Assembly (NCBI RefSeq): GCF_002575655.3
Contig: NC_053035.3
Location: 87,879,322 to 87,943,321, forward strand
Direction of reading: 5' to 3'
DNA length: 64,000 bases
DNA from: Aegilops tauschii subsp. strangulata
Lineage: Eukaryota > Streptophyta > Magnoliopsida > Poales > Poaceae
Part shown: positions 22,372-34,617 of the stretch, one piece after another
Layout: each line of letters starts with the position of its first letter
Numbering within the stretch: the first letter of the stretch is position 1
Translations under genes and position numbers: made by a program
The notes under the pieces: model-generated
What the model was told of the DNA's origin: nothing
The model's input: only the letters and a program-made list of their open reading frames with translations
The model's database searches: none

Positions 22372-24035
22372 GGATGAATCTCGTCCTCGAGATTCGGTTG
22401 CTTGGGAAAACAATTCTAGATATGCAGTCCTTAACAATTCCTCTCTTTCCAAGGTTGCTTCCTCTTCGGTGTGATGCTCCCATTGAACCTTGTAAAACCT
22501 TATTCTTTGCCGCGAGCGACCCTTTCTGTCAGATCCAATATTCTGATTGGCTTTTCCTCGTAAGTCAAATCCTTAGCCAATTCTATCTCTGCCATATCAG
22601 TCCTTTTCTCCGGTGGCGAGATGCATCTTCTCAGCTGCGAGATATGAAACACATTTTGTACTTCTGACAGTTCCGATGGCAATTCCAACTGATATGCAAC
22701 TGTTCCGACTATGGCCATGACTGGAAACGGACCGATGTATCTGGGTGCCAATTTCCCGTGGGTCTGAAACCTCTTGACTCCTTTCATAGGGGTGACTTGG
22801 AGATATACGTGTTCTCCGGGTTCGAAGCTGATCTGACGGTGTTTGGCATCATAGTAGCTCTTCTGTCGTGATTTGGCCAGCTGCAGTCTGTCTCGGATTT
22901 CCTTGACTTGCTTCTCTGCTTCAAGCATTAAATCAGTGACGAAAATACTACTGTCACCGGTTTGAGACTAGTTCAACGGGGTGCGGCATTTTCGGCCATA
23001 CAGAGCTTCATAGGGTGACATCTTTAAGCTGGTCTGGAAACTGTTGTTGTACGAAAACTCGGCATAGGGCAGACAGTCTTCCCACTTGGTTCCTTGGGCC
23101 AATGCACATGCCAAGAGCATATATTCGAGTATTTGATTTACTCGCTCAGTCTGTCCATCTGTCTGGGGATGATAAGCCGTGCTGTACTTCAGAGCAGTCC
23201 CCAAGGCTTGATGTAGTCGGGACCAAAATGCGGAGGTGAAGAGAGATCCCCTGTCGGAAGTGATAGTCTTGGGTACTCCATGCAGACTGACAATTTGTGA
23301 CACATATAATTGTGCAAGTTGATTTGCACGGTAGGTGGTCCGGATGGGAAGGAAATGTGCCACCTTTGTTAAGGTGTCCACTATGACCCATATTGCGTCA
23401 TTTCCTCGGTGAGACCTTGGTAATCCGGTGATGAAATCCATGCAGATATCTTCCCATTTCCATTGGGATACTGGCAGAGGTTGGAGGAGTCCGGCGGGTT
23501 TTTGGTGTTACGCCTTTACCTTGTTGCATATATCGCAACAGGCCACAAAGTATGCGATGTCTTTCTTCATTCCATCCCACGAGAATACCCGACGAAGGTC
23601 TTCATACATTTTGGTACCACCTGGGTGAATTGAGTATGGCGTTTCATGTGCTTCTTCCAATATCTTCTTCTTCAGACCTTCGAGGCTGGGTACGCAAATC
23701 CTTCCTCGGAACCTTAGCGTACCTTGTTGATCACTAAAGAAATCTGGTGCATGCCCTTTGTGCATCTTCTGGACATATATTTTCAATAGTTTGTCATCTG
23801 CCTGAGCACTGCGGATTTCTTCTTCGAGAGTAGGGGCAACTTCCAATATGTTGGCAAGACGGACATCGGTGATCACCAAATTGAGCCGAGTGATTTCTTC
23901 ATAAATCTCAGGAGGAAATGAATCCATGAGAGCATTAAGGTTGGCTGGTTTGCGGCTGAGGGCATCAGCCACTACATTAGCTTTTCCCGGGTGATAATTT
24001 ATTCCGAGGTCGTAGTTCTTAACCAACTCGAGCCA
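22372..24035 (-). pseudogene. Integrase and chromodomain region of the Tekay-type element
   Basis: The integrase zinc-binding domain is seen in EEAHETPYSIHPGGTKMY and CCDICNKVKA (about 23640-23508). The core has its Asp, Asp and Glu in MDFITGLPRS, TSDRGSLF and QTDGQTERVNQ (23441-23130 region). The C-terminal part has HFRQISFEPGEHVYLQV-type and GPFPVMAIVGTVAYQLELP stretches, and the chromodomain-type VARGKE end near 22500, with the tail continuing in another frame (WEHHTEEEATLER-like) to the polypurine tract. Stops at 23506, 22967 and about 22498 break it. Chromodomains direct integration to marked chromatin in this branch. Confidence 0.87.
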
Positions 24036-25436
24036 TCTTCGCTGTCAAAGGTTCAAATCGGGCTGAGTGAATATATACTTGAGACTCTTGTGGTCGGTAA
24101 ATATCTGGCACTTCTTTCCAATCAGATAGTGTCTCTAGATCTTCAATGCGTGCACCACCGCGGCCAATTCCAAATCATGAGTGGGATAGTTTCCTTCGTG
24201 TTGTCGTAGTTGTCGGGATGCATAAGCCACAACTTTGCCATCTTGCATGAGTACACATCCAAGCCCTTTTCTGGATGCATCACAGTACACATCAAAACTG
24301 CAGTAGATGTCTGGAAGAGTCAATACTGGTGCTGACGTCAGCCTGATTTTTAACTCATTGAAACTCTGTTCGCAATCCTCGGTCCATTCAAACTTCTTAT
24401 CCTTCTTTAGGAGCTCGGTCATTGGCTTGGCAATCTTGGAGAATCCTTCAATAAAACGGCGATAATATCCGGCTAGTCCAAGGAAACTCCGGATTTCTGA
24501 GACTGTCGTGGGTGCGGACCAATCAAGTACATCTTCCACCTTGCTTGGATCCACTGAGATTCCTTCTGCCGAGAGGACATGCTCGAGAAATCCAACTTGC
24601 TGGAGCCAAAACTCACATTTGCTGAACTTGGCATAAAGCTGATGGTCGCGAAGCCTTTGCAAAACTGCTCGGAGATGTTCCTTGTGTTCGTCTTTGCTCT
24701 TGGAGTAAATGAGGATGCCATCAATGAAAACCACCACAAATTTGTCCAAGAAATCCATAAACACCTTGTTCATCATATGGATGAAGAAGGCTGGGGCGTT
24801 GGTGAGGCCGAAGGACATAATGGTATACTCATAAAGACCGTACCGAGTGGTGAACGCGGTCTTGCGAATATCCTCCTTCTTTATCTTGAGCTGATGATAT
24901 CCGGTCCTCAAATCAATTTTGGAGAATACTTTGGCCCCACTTAGTTGATCAAACAGATCGTCAATCCTTGGCAGCGGATACTTGTTTTTGATGGTGACGT
25001 CATTCAGCTGTCGGTAGTCCACACACATTCGTAGACTGCCATCCTTTTTATCCACGAATATCGCTGGTGATCCCTGTGGTGAAGAGCTTGGGCGGATGTA
25101 TCCTTTCTGCAGCATCTCATCCAATTGTTTCTTTAATTCCACCAATTCTGAGGAAGGCATCCGATAATATTTCTTGTGTATTGGTGCAGTTCCAGGCACC
25201 AAGTCAATTACAAACTCGAATTCTCTATGTGGCGGCATGCCTGGTAATTCTTCAGGAAATACATCTGGATACTCACTGACCACTGGAATTAGTTCCACCT
25301 CTTCTGCCACGGCTGTGAAAATCATATCCTTCTTGGGTATGCTCTTGCGGGCATAAAAACTTGTGGTGCGACCTTCTGTATTTGTCATGGTAACTTCTTT
25401 GGTCGCACAGTTGATGCATGCTTGGTATTGGGTTAA
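24036..25436 (-). pseudogene. Reverse transcriptase/RNase H of the Tekay-type element, catalytic box changed
   Basis: From 25388 the frame shows the chromovirus [82 protein letters not shown] and [15 protein letters not shown]. The FIDD box reads FIDG (Gly codon at 24717-24719 on the - strand), removing a catalytic Asp. RNase H follows ([40 protein letters not shown]). TAG near 24133 and TGA near 24043 interrupt RNase H, and TAG near 25438 separates RT from protease; at two of these the family residue is Trp (TGG). Confidence 0.9.
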
Positions 25437-26582
25437 CTAATTCATGCCCAGAATAATATCCAATTTGCTAGAATCGATGATTATCAGAGATGTTGGAAAC
25501 TTGACGCCCTTGATGTCAATTTCCAAATTGCGGCAGACCAGATTGCTTCTGAGGAGGGATCCCGGGGATTGTACCAGCATGTGTTTTCCCAAAATCGAGC
25601 AAGGAAATTTGTTTTGGGAAGAAAAACTCCGCAAAATAAAAGAGTGGGAATCCCCAGAGTCAAATAAAATTACGGCGCGTATGTTATTAATAAGGAACAT
25701 ACCAATGACGACTTCCGGGTCCTCTTGGGCTTCGTCTGCGGAGATATGATGGATTTTCCCTTGGATCATATCTGGGGCGGAATACGGCTCCATGTAGTTG
25801 ACTTGCAGATGGAATGGAGTTGTTTGCTTGTTGTTCTTGGGGCACTGTCTGGCGTAATGTCCTGTTTGCCCACAGGTCAAGCAGGAATTGTTGCGCTGAC
25901 AATCTTCATGCACCGGACTGGTCACGATATTTTTGACTTGGGTGGTAGTCTTGTTGATATTCTGCTGCTAATTGGGTTTATACTCAACCTGAGTCTGTTG
26001 CCAAGTACGAGCCTTCTGCACTGGTTGCATATCCATCATCGGCTCGAATTTGCGCTTGTGGTCATTAATAGCTGGCTTGTTGTCGTGTAGGAGCTTGTGT
26101 TCCCTTTCAGCGATGAGGGCCTTGTTCACCAGAGTCAGGAAGTCCGAAAAATCAAACATGCTGAGGGTGCACCTGAGATGCTGATTCAGTCCTCCAAGAA
26201 ATCTGTCGATCTTCCCTTCTTCTGTGGCCACATCATAGAGAGAATAGCGGGCCAAATGGTTGAATTTATTCAGGTACTCGTTGACTGTCATGCTGCCTTG
26301 AGTGAGGGCAAGGAATTTGCGCTGCTTGATTTTCATAATCCCAGTGGGAATATGATATTTGCGGAACTGATCCTTGAATTTAGTCCAAGTAATTTCCTCG
26401 TCTGCGGGCCATATGGCCTTAGCATTATCCCACCATATAGCGGCATCTCCTTCAAGATAATGCGTTGCGAAGGGAACCTTGTCTCCCTCTTCAGTGCGAG
26501 CAATCTCCATTTCCCTCTCAATAGTCCTTAACCAATCATCGGCGTCCAATGGATCAATAACTTGGCTGAAGCTGGGAGGCTT
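25437..26582 (-). pseudogene. Gag core, zinc knuckle and protease of the Tekay-type element
   Basis: The retrotransposon gag domain is seen in DADDWLRTIEREMEIARTEE, ATHYLEGDAAIWWDNAK and FRKYHIPTGIMKIKQRKFLA (26549-26250). After TAG near 25970 the frame continues with a CCHC zinc knuckle, CLTCGQTGHYARQC (about 25877-25836), and the protease motif VILFDSGDSHSFI, where the family usually has D-S-G-A. Gag binds the RNA and builds the particle; the protease matures it. Confidence 0.88.
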
Positions 26583-27889
26583 GGTTCGCGAAAATCTGAT
26601 AGCTTGGAGTGATGACCATTCTGGTTTCCATTCCGCCCAACCATAACTTGCACACTTTTCAATATTTCCAGCAGATCGTTGCTCCTTCTTTCTTCAAATA
26701 TTCACAGGATTTGCTCAGTGGAAGGAGGATGTGGCGGTGGAGACGGAGGTGGCTGGTATGGCTCGGGGGAATGTCCTGCCTGCCTTGCGGAGCGACGGAT
26801 AGGGACATCCTCACAAGCTTGGCTGCTGCTGCCTCCACACGTCATCCTATTATTCATTTTCCCAATACATAGCAACCATGATGAGAAATTCCAAAATGGG
26901 AGGAAAGCCATCGACAAATCCCGAAAGAAAACAGCGAATGAAAACCAAAGCGAATAAAAGATTCCAACATAATTATACATAGACTCAACATGAAAGTAAA
27001 CATCACAACGGGTCTACTACCCTCATACATGAAACTAAGCATCATGACACGTGCGATTACACCCATACATCATACTCATGACGAAAGAGATACTCTAGCA
27101 GTCTACTGCTCGGACTGTGCTGCTGCGGGCTCCTCTCCTGAGCCGGACCCAGATCCTGAACTGATAGTAGAGACCTCCGGGTTAAGAGAGACGCGACGGC
27201 GCTGCCTCGAGGGCTCTCCCTCAGGGGCAGGCACGGGATGGGATCTAAGCATAGGAGCGGCAGGAGTAGAGACAAGGGAAGCCCACGCAGCAGGAGCACT
27301 GCGAGGTGTCACCGTCAGAGGGTTAACGGTACCCTGCGAAGTCACCGGGGGAACAGAGGCGGAAGTAACTGGAGTAGTGTAGATGATAGTGGGAAGAGGG
27401 TTCCTAGTACGAGCAGCAGCGAGAGCTGTCCGGGCACGTGAAAGCTCCCGAGCTAACTCGTAGTTCAGGAGATAACTGGCAGTGATATAGCGGCAAAGGT
27501 GGCTAGTGGGACGATCGCACGCCGGATTAATCAAAGGAAAGTGGATATGCCCATTCTCGTGCAGAGATGGGTAGTAGAAGAGACCTGGGTGGGTGTGCAT
27601 GCGAACCTTGTTGTAGCAGCAAACTGAACCGCCTGAGATGGCGTAGAAGCAAGACCACCCTTAGTACAACAAGTGTAAGCGCCGGAAGGGGAACTGTGGT
27701 GTAGAGTGACCTCAGCATAATACTCATACAATGCACTGGCCAGATGCTCCCGATACACCCGATCCTCTGGATCAGCACCCTCTGGATAGAGTCGTCGCCA
27801 CACGTTCTGAAGCAGGTGTGGCGATGTGTACAGAGCTGGCTCAGGATGGTACAAGATTGGTACTGGAGCCTTCTACCCTCACAAACCAT
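26583..27889 (-). pseudogene. N-terminal part of gag-pol of the Tekay-type element
   Basis: Overlapping - strand frames give PALYTSPHLLQNVWRRLYPE, HLASALYEYYAEVTLHH (27854-27650), and then, in another frame, LARELSRARTALAAARTR followed by a Ser/Pro/Thr-rich stretch ending SGSGSGSGEEPAAAQSEQ (27600-27103). A frameshift near 27600 joins them. The upstream part looks like a folded capsid-associated domain. From 27057 to 26600 only disordered, Pro-rich or frameshifted sequence links it to the gag core. Confidence 0.6.
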
Positions 27890-28020
27890 ACGGTTAGTAA
27901 TAACAACAAATAATCATGCATGCAATGCAGCAACCAATTTCTTTGACTACGGGCACTCAGACGAAGCTATCTACCGTTCCACTAACGCACTAACGGTCTA
28001 GTGTGTCCTACAATCAGCGC

Positions 28021-28033
28021 GGCTCTGATACCA
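28021..28033 (-). other. Primer binding site of the Tekay-type element
   Basis: The - strand reads TGGTATCAGAGCC, complementary to the 3' end of initiator tRNA-Met, a few bases from the end of the 5' LTR. Confidence 0.88.
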
Positions 28034-28038
28034 AGCGT

Positions 28039-31000
28039 TGTGGCACCCCGGCTTAGAGCAACCGGTTTACCTTGCATTGCCAGCCCAGAGATCAAGTCTT
28101 CTGGCAATACACAACAACATGGTACAGAAACAACCGCTTTATTGATGCTAGCGGATTACATAAGTCTGATATTACATCGAGATACAAGGCCAAGTGGCAC
28201 ACACGGTGCTGCTGAACAGTATGTACATTATTTAATGAACATGACGAGGGCCTCGATCACACGAACTATGCAGCAGCGGAAGAACGACGAAGTGGAAACT
28301 CCATAGCACAGGGACACCAATGTGGACACGGCCTAGACGCAAGATACGCTCCGATGCGAACCGACTTGCCTGCAAGCTGGCATGACACACTAGGTAAGTA
28401 CATTGAATGTACTTGCAAGCTCACAACAAACATAAGCATGATGACAGACAATATCATGACAATTAATCAAATTAATGCAATGCAAGAACTACTAAAGATG
28501 CAATGAAACCAATACGCGCACCGAGTCTCATAGACTCGCTTACCAGACGGTTACCTCGTAACCAAACGGTGACCATACCGGGGTCACAACTGAAACCAAC
28601 CACTCATGAACAACTCAAGAGTTCATGAATCACCACGAAACACAATGCATCGCAACAATCATTTATTTTGAAAGATTGATTATAAAAGTTGATCCATGGT
28701 GTGACTTACTCCCGAGCTATGCCCATAACCGAGGACGCGGCTATCGATAGATTAAATACACTCTGCAGAGGCAGCGCACTTTACCCACACTACGGAATCC
28801 CTGGCCTCGCACTCCCATTCGGGTGGACCAAAACGTTCCGACAAAACCCTCCCTTTGTCATGGCACTCTCTCGGCCACTCCGACCAACTCCCTCTCAGGG
28901 CTAGGTCTTGGGTGGCCCACCAAAGGCACCAACGGCCACCGTCATGGCAAAACGGTCCCAAACGGGGACAAGGTACCATAAAAACAAAAACGAGCACACA
29001 AGGTTATGTGTGCTTACCGGGCCAGGGTATGCACGCCCATAACCTTCCCTCGCGGGAGGCACCGGTGAGAGGCACAACAAAGGACCGAATTAAGACCTTC
29101 CCACAAGGTAAATGTGTTCGCACTAAATAAAAACCCGATTCAGTGGCACCATGATGTGATGAACATCATATTCGAGTTAAACTTAATCAAGTTTAACTTT
29201 GATATAAAAACTTTTTATAAATAACATGATACTTTGACATAATCATGCAACTAATCGACATGCAAAGCAAACAACACATGGATATGGATCAAACTCATCA
29301 GCATAATTATCTTGCAATACTCAGGATAAAAAACATCACTTGTCCAAATTCATTTTTATTATCAAGCAATATTTTTATTAGCTCATCTTTTATATGAAAA
29401 TATCACTTAATAAAAGAACTATCATTATCTACCATAGCAATATAACTAATGCAAAATTTTATTCTACTTGACCAAACAAGTTCATGCAATTTACCAGTAA
29501 CTAAAACAAGCATATCAAGCATGATACAGTAACTAGAAATTAATAAAAACTCATATTCAAGTAGAAAATCATAGACATTGAAATAACACCATCCAAATGC
29601 TGGTGTGGCTTGCCTTAGTGTAGAGGAGGATCACACCCCTCTTGGTTTGCTTCAAGACAAGCTTCTCCTTCTAAAAATAATTAAAAATCACAAAAACAAA
29701 TATCAAAAACCTCTCTGAATAGTACTAGAAATTCTAGGCAGCAAGGAAAAATCCACCTTTTGGTGTGCTGATAAAGCTTTCTGAAACAAAGACAATGCAA
29801 AAAGAATCAAATCATTTGGACTTATGGTTTAGAAATGGTGGCTGGTCAAAGTTTGGGTCAATTTCTGATTAAATTTGAATTAAACAGAAATTCCTAGGGG
29901 TGACGTCGAAGGCGTAAAGGGGAAGTACGCCTCCACTCGTACCGCTTCGGGCGCGAGTGGTGAGGCTGACAGGTGGGCCCCGCACGTTAGGAGAGAGAGG
30001 GGGAGCGAGATCACAGGGTGACCGCACTTCGCCGGAGCTCACACCGGCGAGGAGGGGGTTTGGGGCTAGATGAGAGGGATAGAAATGAAGCGGGGTTCAC
30101 GGCGCACCTGCCCGTACCCGTGGCTTGCCGTGCGATTGCCGGAGCTACTCGCGGTCAAGCTCGCAAGCTGCGGTGGCGGACGGGATTCGCCAGAGTGGAA
30201 GAAGATGACAGCTAGAGGCGGCTCCGGGGGCTCAGCAGCATCCAGGCAGCACCAAGGGACCTCCAATACCACGCCCGAGCAGTTGGTCGAGCTCGAGAGG
30301 CACCAGAGCGAGGTGGTCGAGCTGCGGAGGTCGCCGGAGTTCTCTGGTCGGGGCAGACGGCCAGAGGCCTGCCCGACCGGGCTATGGACCTTCTACGTAT
30401 TTGTGGATGTGGTGAGGAGTGGTGTGTGGCTAGGAATCAAGGAGGGAGGCCCTATATATAGCCGGAGCGAGGGGGGTATCGTGTCGCCGCCGGAGTTCTC
30501 TGGAAGCCGGCGAACAGCGATGAAACGCTCCAGTGCGAGGGGGCAAGCGTGCAGCGTCAATGCGGGAGCTGTCCACGCTCGTGGACGAGCACAGGACGCA
30601 GGGGAAGAGGACAAGGGCACGCGCGCACTATGGCTTTTGGCCGCGACGTGCCCGGGCTCGCTGCGGTGTCTCCGGCGTCGGCGAGCGCCAGGCAGGGGTC
30701 AATGATGATGGGTCGGGGCTGGTGGCGCGGTGCGGCAGTCGTCGGCGAGCGCTGGCTCGAGCACGCGCTGAACAGAGGCGTTGGCGCTACCCAAAGCGCG
30801 TCGAACGCATGCCAGGCAACGTGTCCTCTCGCGGTCACCGCCCTGGCATGGTTAAGATGACGTCCAAGCGCTGCCAAACCTTGTCTACGCTCTAATCCAC
30901 GCAGTATTTTCTCTAGGAACGTTGAGAACACATAGCCAGGCCGACCAGACTAGACGCAACCAAGTTGGCAAGTTTCTAACCAGAAACTTGGTCACCAAGT

Positions 31001-31536
31001 TAAGCTGGCTTCTAGATGGCCATTTGGGCTGATCTCCTGGGGTTTAGGTTTTCCTAGGAGCGTAATTAAGCTCAAGAAAGATCAGGGCCAAAAGACCAAG
31101 GAAAAATGCACTTGCTGTACAATCTGAAATTTTGGGCCAAAAGAGAAATTATTTTCTATAGCAAAAATATTGCAAAAAGTCATGCAATATTTTTGCTTGG
31201 GAAGGTGTGCCAAGGTCCAAAGAATATTCAGGAATTATTTCAGATTTTTGGGAGCAATAAAAATGCGGGTTGCTTTGGAGCACTAGTTTCTGAATAGAGT
31301 CTCAGAGAGGAAAATGAATATTTTTCATTCAAACGGATTATTTTGGGGGTTTATCAGAAAAATAAGGTTGAAAGTGGAGAAGGTAGGCCACTTGGGTGAA
31401 AGTCAAGGGTATGCCCAAGTGACAAGTCCATTTGAAATGATTCCAAAATCCAAATCAAGGCAAGGCGAAAACCAAGTCCGGGAACAGAGGAATGCAAGTC
31501 CGGAAAAAGAGAGAAGGCAAAATCCAGGATGTCACA
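28039..31536 (-). repeat. 5' LTR of the Tekay-type element
   Basis: It runs TGTGGCACCCC to GGATGTCACA on the + strand. It is about 30 bases shorter than the other copy, mainly from a deletion near 29540. A - strand TATATATAGG (about 30451-30460) is the probable TATA box. Reading frames at 30018-30895 are incidental. Confidence 0.92.
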
Positions 31537-31541
31537 TAGAA

Positions 31542-33182
31542 GGACTAGGTGTGTCAACATTAGTTCTCTGAGAATCTTGCTCAACTCTCTTAGGGTGGCC
31601 CTCAGGACACAAAGGTTCCTGAGTCATTCTACCCCCTCTAGTCACAACTCTAACAGCATTCTCATTTTTCTTATTATTTAATTAATTGAGCAAATCATCT
31701 TGAGCTTTAAGCACTTGTTCTACCTGAGTGGTAACCATAGAAGCATGTTTACTAATAAGTTTAAGGTCACCATTAACTCTAGACATATAATCACTCAAGT
31801 GTTCAATCATATAAGCATTACGTTTCAATTGTCTACCAACATAAGCATTGAAGTTTTCTTGTTTAACAATAAAATTATCAAACTCATCCAAGCATTGGCT
31901 AGCAGACTTATTACGAGGAATATCACCTTCAACAAATCTATATAGAGAATTTACCTTTACTACCTGTGTCGGGTTATTAAGACCATGTATTTCTTCAAAT
32001 AGGTGGTAAATTCTTTCATAGATTTCTTTGCCTCTTGCATATCTCCAGGACTGAGAAATAGAATACCCCTTTTCTTCGGAGTTGGCTTAGGAGTTTGTTC
32101 AGGAAGTGTCCAATGATTATCATTACTCAATATATTATTCAATAGCAATTTAGCTGGCTCAATAGTTCTTTCCCTGAGAACACAACCAACACAGCTATCC
32201 AGGTGGTCTCTGGAAGCATCGGTTAGTCCATTATAAAAGATATCAAGAATTTCATTTTTCTTGCGAGGATGATCAGGCAAAGCATTAAGTAATCGGAGAA
32301 GCCTCCCCAAAGCTTGTGGGAGACTCGCTTCTTCAATTTGCACATAATTATATATTTCCCTTAAGGCAGCTTGTTTCTTATGAGCGGGGAAATATTTAGC
32401 AGAGAAGTAATAAATCATATCCTGGGGACTAAACACACAACCAGGAGCAAGAGAATTAAACCATGTTTTAGCATCACCCTTTAATGAGAACGGAAATAAC
32501 TTAAGGATATAGTAATAACGAATTTGTCCTCATGAGTGAATAGGGTGGCTATATCATTCAATTTAGTAAGATGTGCCACAACAGTTTCAAATTCATAGCC
32601 ATAAAAAGGATCAGATTCAACCAAAGTAATTAACTCAGGATCGACAGATAAATCATAATCCTTATCAAAAATACAGATAGGTGAAGTAGCAAAAGCAGGG
32701 TCATATTTCATTCTAGCATTCAAAGACTTTTCTTTCAGCTTACCTAACAGTTTCTTAAGATCATATCTATCTTTGTAAGCAAAAAGGTCTCTGGCAGTTT
32801 CTTCATCCATAACATAACCCTCAGGCACATCAGGCAATTCATATCTAGGGGGAGAATCTTCATCATCACTTTCATCAATATTATCTGTTTCAATAATTTC
32901 ATTCTCTCTAACCCTAGCAAGTTGTTCATCAAGAAATTCACCTAATGGCACAGTATTATCAAGCATAGAAGTAGTTTCATCATAAGCATCATCGATAGCA
33001 GAAGTGGCATCATCAATAACATGCGACATATCAGAATCAATAACAGGTGTAGGTGTCGCAAATTTACTCATAACAGAAGGTGAATCAAGTGCAGAGCTAG
33101 ATGGCATATTTTTACCTCCACTCGTAGTTGAGGGAAAAATCTTGGCTCTTTCATCTTTCAAGTTCCTCATAGTTATCAACAT
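31542..33182 (-). pseudogene. Gag of the outer Gypsy element, N-terminal and central parts
   Basis: The frame starts at 33182 or 33170 (MRNLKDERAKIFPS), just after the PBS. It continues with an acidic stretch, then SVDPELITLVESDPFYGYEF and AHLTKLNDIATLFT. After a frameshift near 32500 come SPQDMIYYFSAKYFPAHKKQ, LREIYNYVQIEEASLPQALG and LNALPDHPRKKNEILDIFYN, a typical retrotransposon gag core. After another break near 31965 follow KQENFNAYVGRQLKRNAY and VTTQVEQVLKAQDDLLN. The gene is cut at 31541 by the Tekay insertion and resumes at 18822. Confidence 0.87.
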
Positions 33183-33221
33183 ATATAAATCCCAAGTGAC
33201 TCAAAGAATAGAGCTATGCTG

Positions 33222-33237
33222 CCCGGCAACGGCGCCA
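33222..33237 (-). other. Primer binding site of the outer Gypsy
   Basis: The - strand reads TGGCGCCGTTGCCGGG eleven bases from the LTR edge. The same site, with one change, is used by the Gypsy at the right end of the window (63599-63616). Confidence 0.88.
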
Positions 33238-33248
33238 GAAAATAGTCT

Positions 33249-34617
33249 TGATAACCCACAAGTATAGGGGATCGCAATAGTTTTTGAGGGTAGAGTATTC
33301 AACCCAAATTTATTGATTCGACAGAAGGGGAGCCAAAGAATATTCTCAAGTATTAGCAATTGAGTTGTCAATTCAACCACACATGAAAGACTTAATATCT
33401 GCAGCAAAGTATTTAGTAGCAAAGTAGTATGGAAGTAACGGTAACGGTGGCAAAAGTAACAGTAGCAATTTTTTGTAGTAATCGTAACAGTGGCAACGAA
33501 AAAGTAACTAAGCAAAGATCAATATGTGAAAAGCTGGATCAATGATGGATAATTATGTTGGATGTGATTCCTAATGCAACAGTTATAACATAGGGTGACA
33601 CAGAACCAGCTCCGGTTCATCAATGTAATGTAGGCATGTATTCCGAATATAGTCATACGTGCTTATGGAAAAGAACTTGCATGACATATTTTGTCCTACC
33701 CTCCCGTGGCAGCGGGGTCCTATTGGAAACTAAGGGATATTAAGGCCTCCTTTTAATAGAGTAGCATTAACACTTAGTGAATACATGAACTCCTCAAACT
33801 ACGGTCATGACCGGGAGTGGTCCCGATTATTGTCACTTCGGGGTTGCCGGATCATAACACAAAGTAGGTGACTATTGACTTGCAAGATAGGATCAAGAAC
33901 TCACATATATTCATGAAAACATAATAGGTTCACATCTGAAATCATGGCACTCATGCCCTAGTGACAAGCATTAAGCATAGCAAAGTCATAGCAACATCAA
34001 TCTTAGAACATAATGGATACTAGGGATCAAACCCTAACAAAACTAACTTGATTACATGGTAAATATCATCCAACCCATCACCGTCCAGCAAGTCTACGAT
34101 GGGATTACTCACGCACGGAAGTGAGCATCATGAAATTGGTGATGGAGGATGGTTGATGATGACGATGGCGACGGATTCCCCTCTTCGGAGCCCCGAACAG
34201 AGTCCAGATTAGCCCTCCCGAGGAAGATTAGGGCTTGGCGGCGGCTCCGTATCGTAAAACATGATGAATCCTTCTCTCTGATTTTTTTTATCCCCGAACT
34301 TGAATATATGGTGTTGGGGTTGAGGTCGGTGGAGTCCCGGGGGCCCCATGAGGCAGGGGGCGCACCCTGCACCCTCGTGGACAGGGTGTGGGCCCCCTGA
34401 TGCTGATTCTTTCGCCAGTATTTTTCATTAATTCCAAAATGTGTCTCTGTGGATTTTCAAGTCATTCCGAGAACTTTTACTTCTGCACAAAAATAACACC
34501 ATGGCAGTTCTGCTGAAAATAGCGTCAGTCCGGGTTAGTTCCATTCAAATCATGCAAGTTAGAGTCCAAAACAAGGGCAAAAGTGTTTGGAAAAGTAGAT
34601 ACATTGGAGATGTATCA
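33249..34617 (-). repeat. 5' LTR of the outer Gypsy element
   Basis: It spans TGATAACCCACAAG to GATGTATCA on the + strand, followed by the CTATG duplication. Relative to the 3' LTR it lacks short segments, for example near 33530 and 33760. The GC-rich palindrome has arms at 34346-34353 (CCATGAGG, one change) and 34373-34380. Confidence 0.93.

Larger units (their letters stand above)
18828..31536 (-). mobile_element. Tekay/Del-type chromovirus (Gypsy), complete but inactive
   Basis: LTRs of about 3.5 kb (18828-22356 and 28039-31536) are flanked by an exact TAGAA duplication (18823-18827, 31537-31541). It sits inside the gag gene of the outer Gypsy. The PBS and polypurine tract place the 5' end on the right. 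Gag, zinc knuckle, protease, RT, RNase H, integrase and a C-terminal chromodomain region follow in the order of chromoviruses, and the long LTRs suit the Tekay/Del branch. The main frame has about seven nonsense codons and the RT catalytic box is altered. The first 470 or so LTR bases differ at about 29 positions. Confidence 0.92.
2581..34617 (-). mobile_element. Non-autonomous Gypsy retrotransposon (Sabrina/Fatima-like) carrying two nested elements
   Basis: Two similar LTRs (2581-3978 and 33249-34617) are flanked by an exact CTATG duplication (2576-2580 and 34618-34622). The PBS next to the right LTR and the polypurine tract next to the left LTR show that the element reads on the - strand. 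Its own sequence is 3979-4415, 14363-18822 and 31542-33248; the rest is a Tat-type Gypsy (4421-14357) and a Tekay-type Gypsy (18828-31536) with their duplications. In transcript order it holds gag, protease, a promoter-like segment, an unidentified reading frame and a long 3' noncoding part. No RT, RNase H or integrase is visible, so it would need help in trans. The family name is tentative. Confidence 0.92.
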
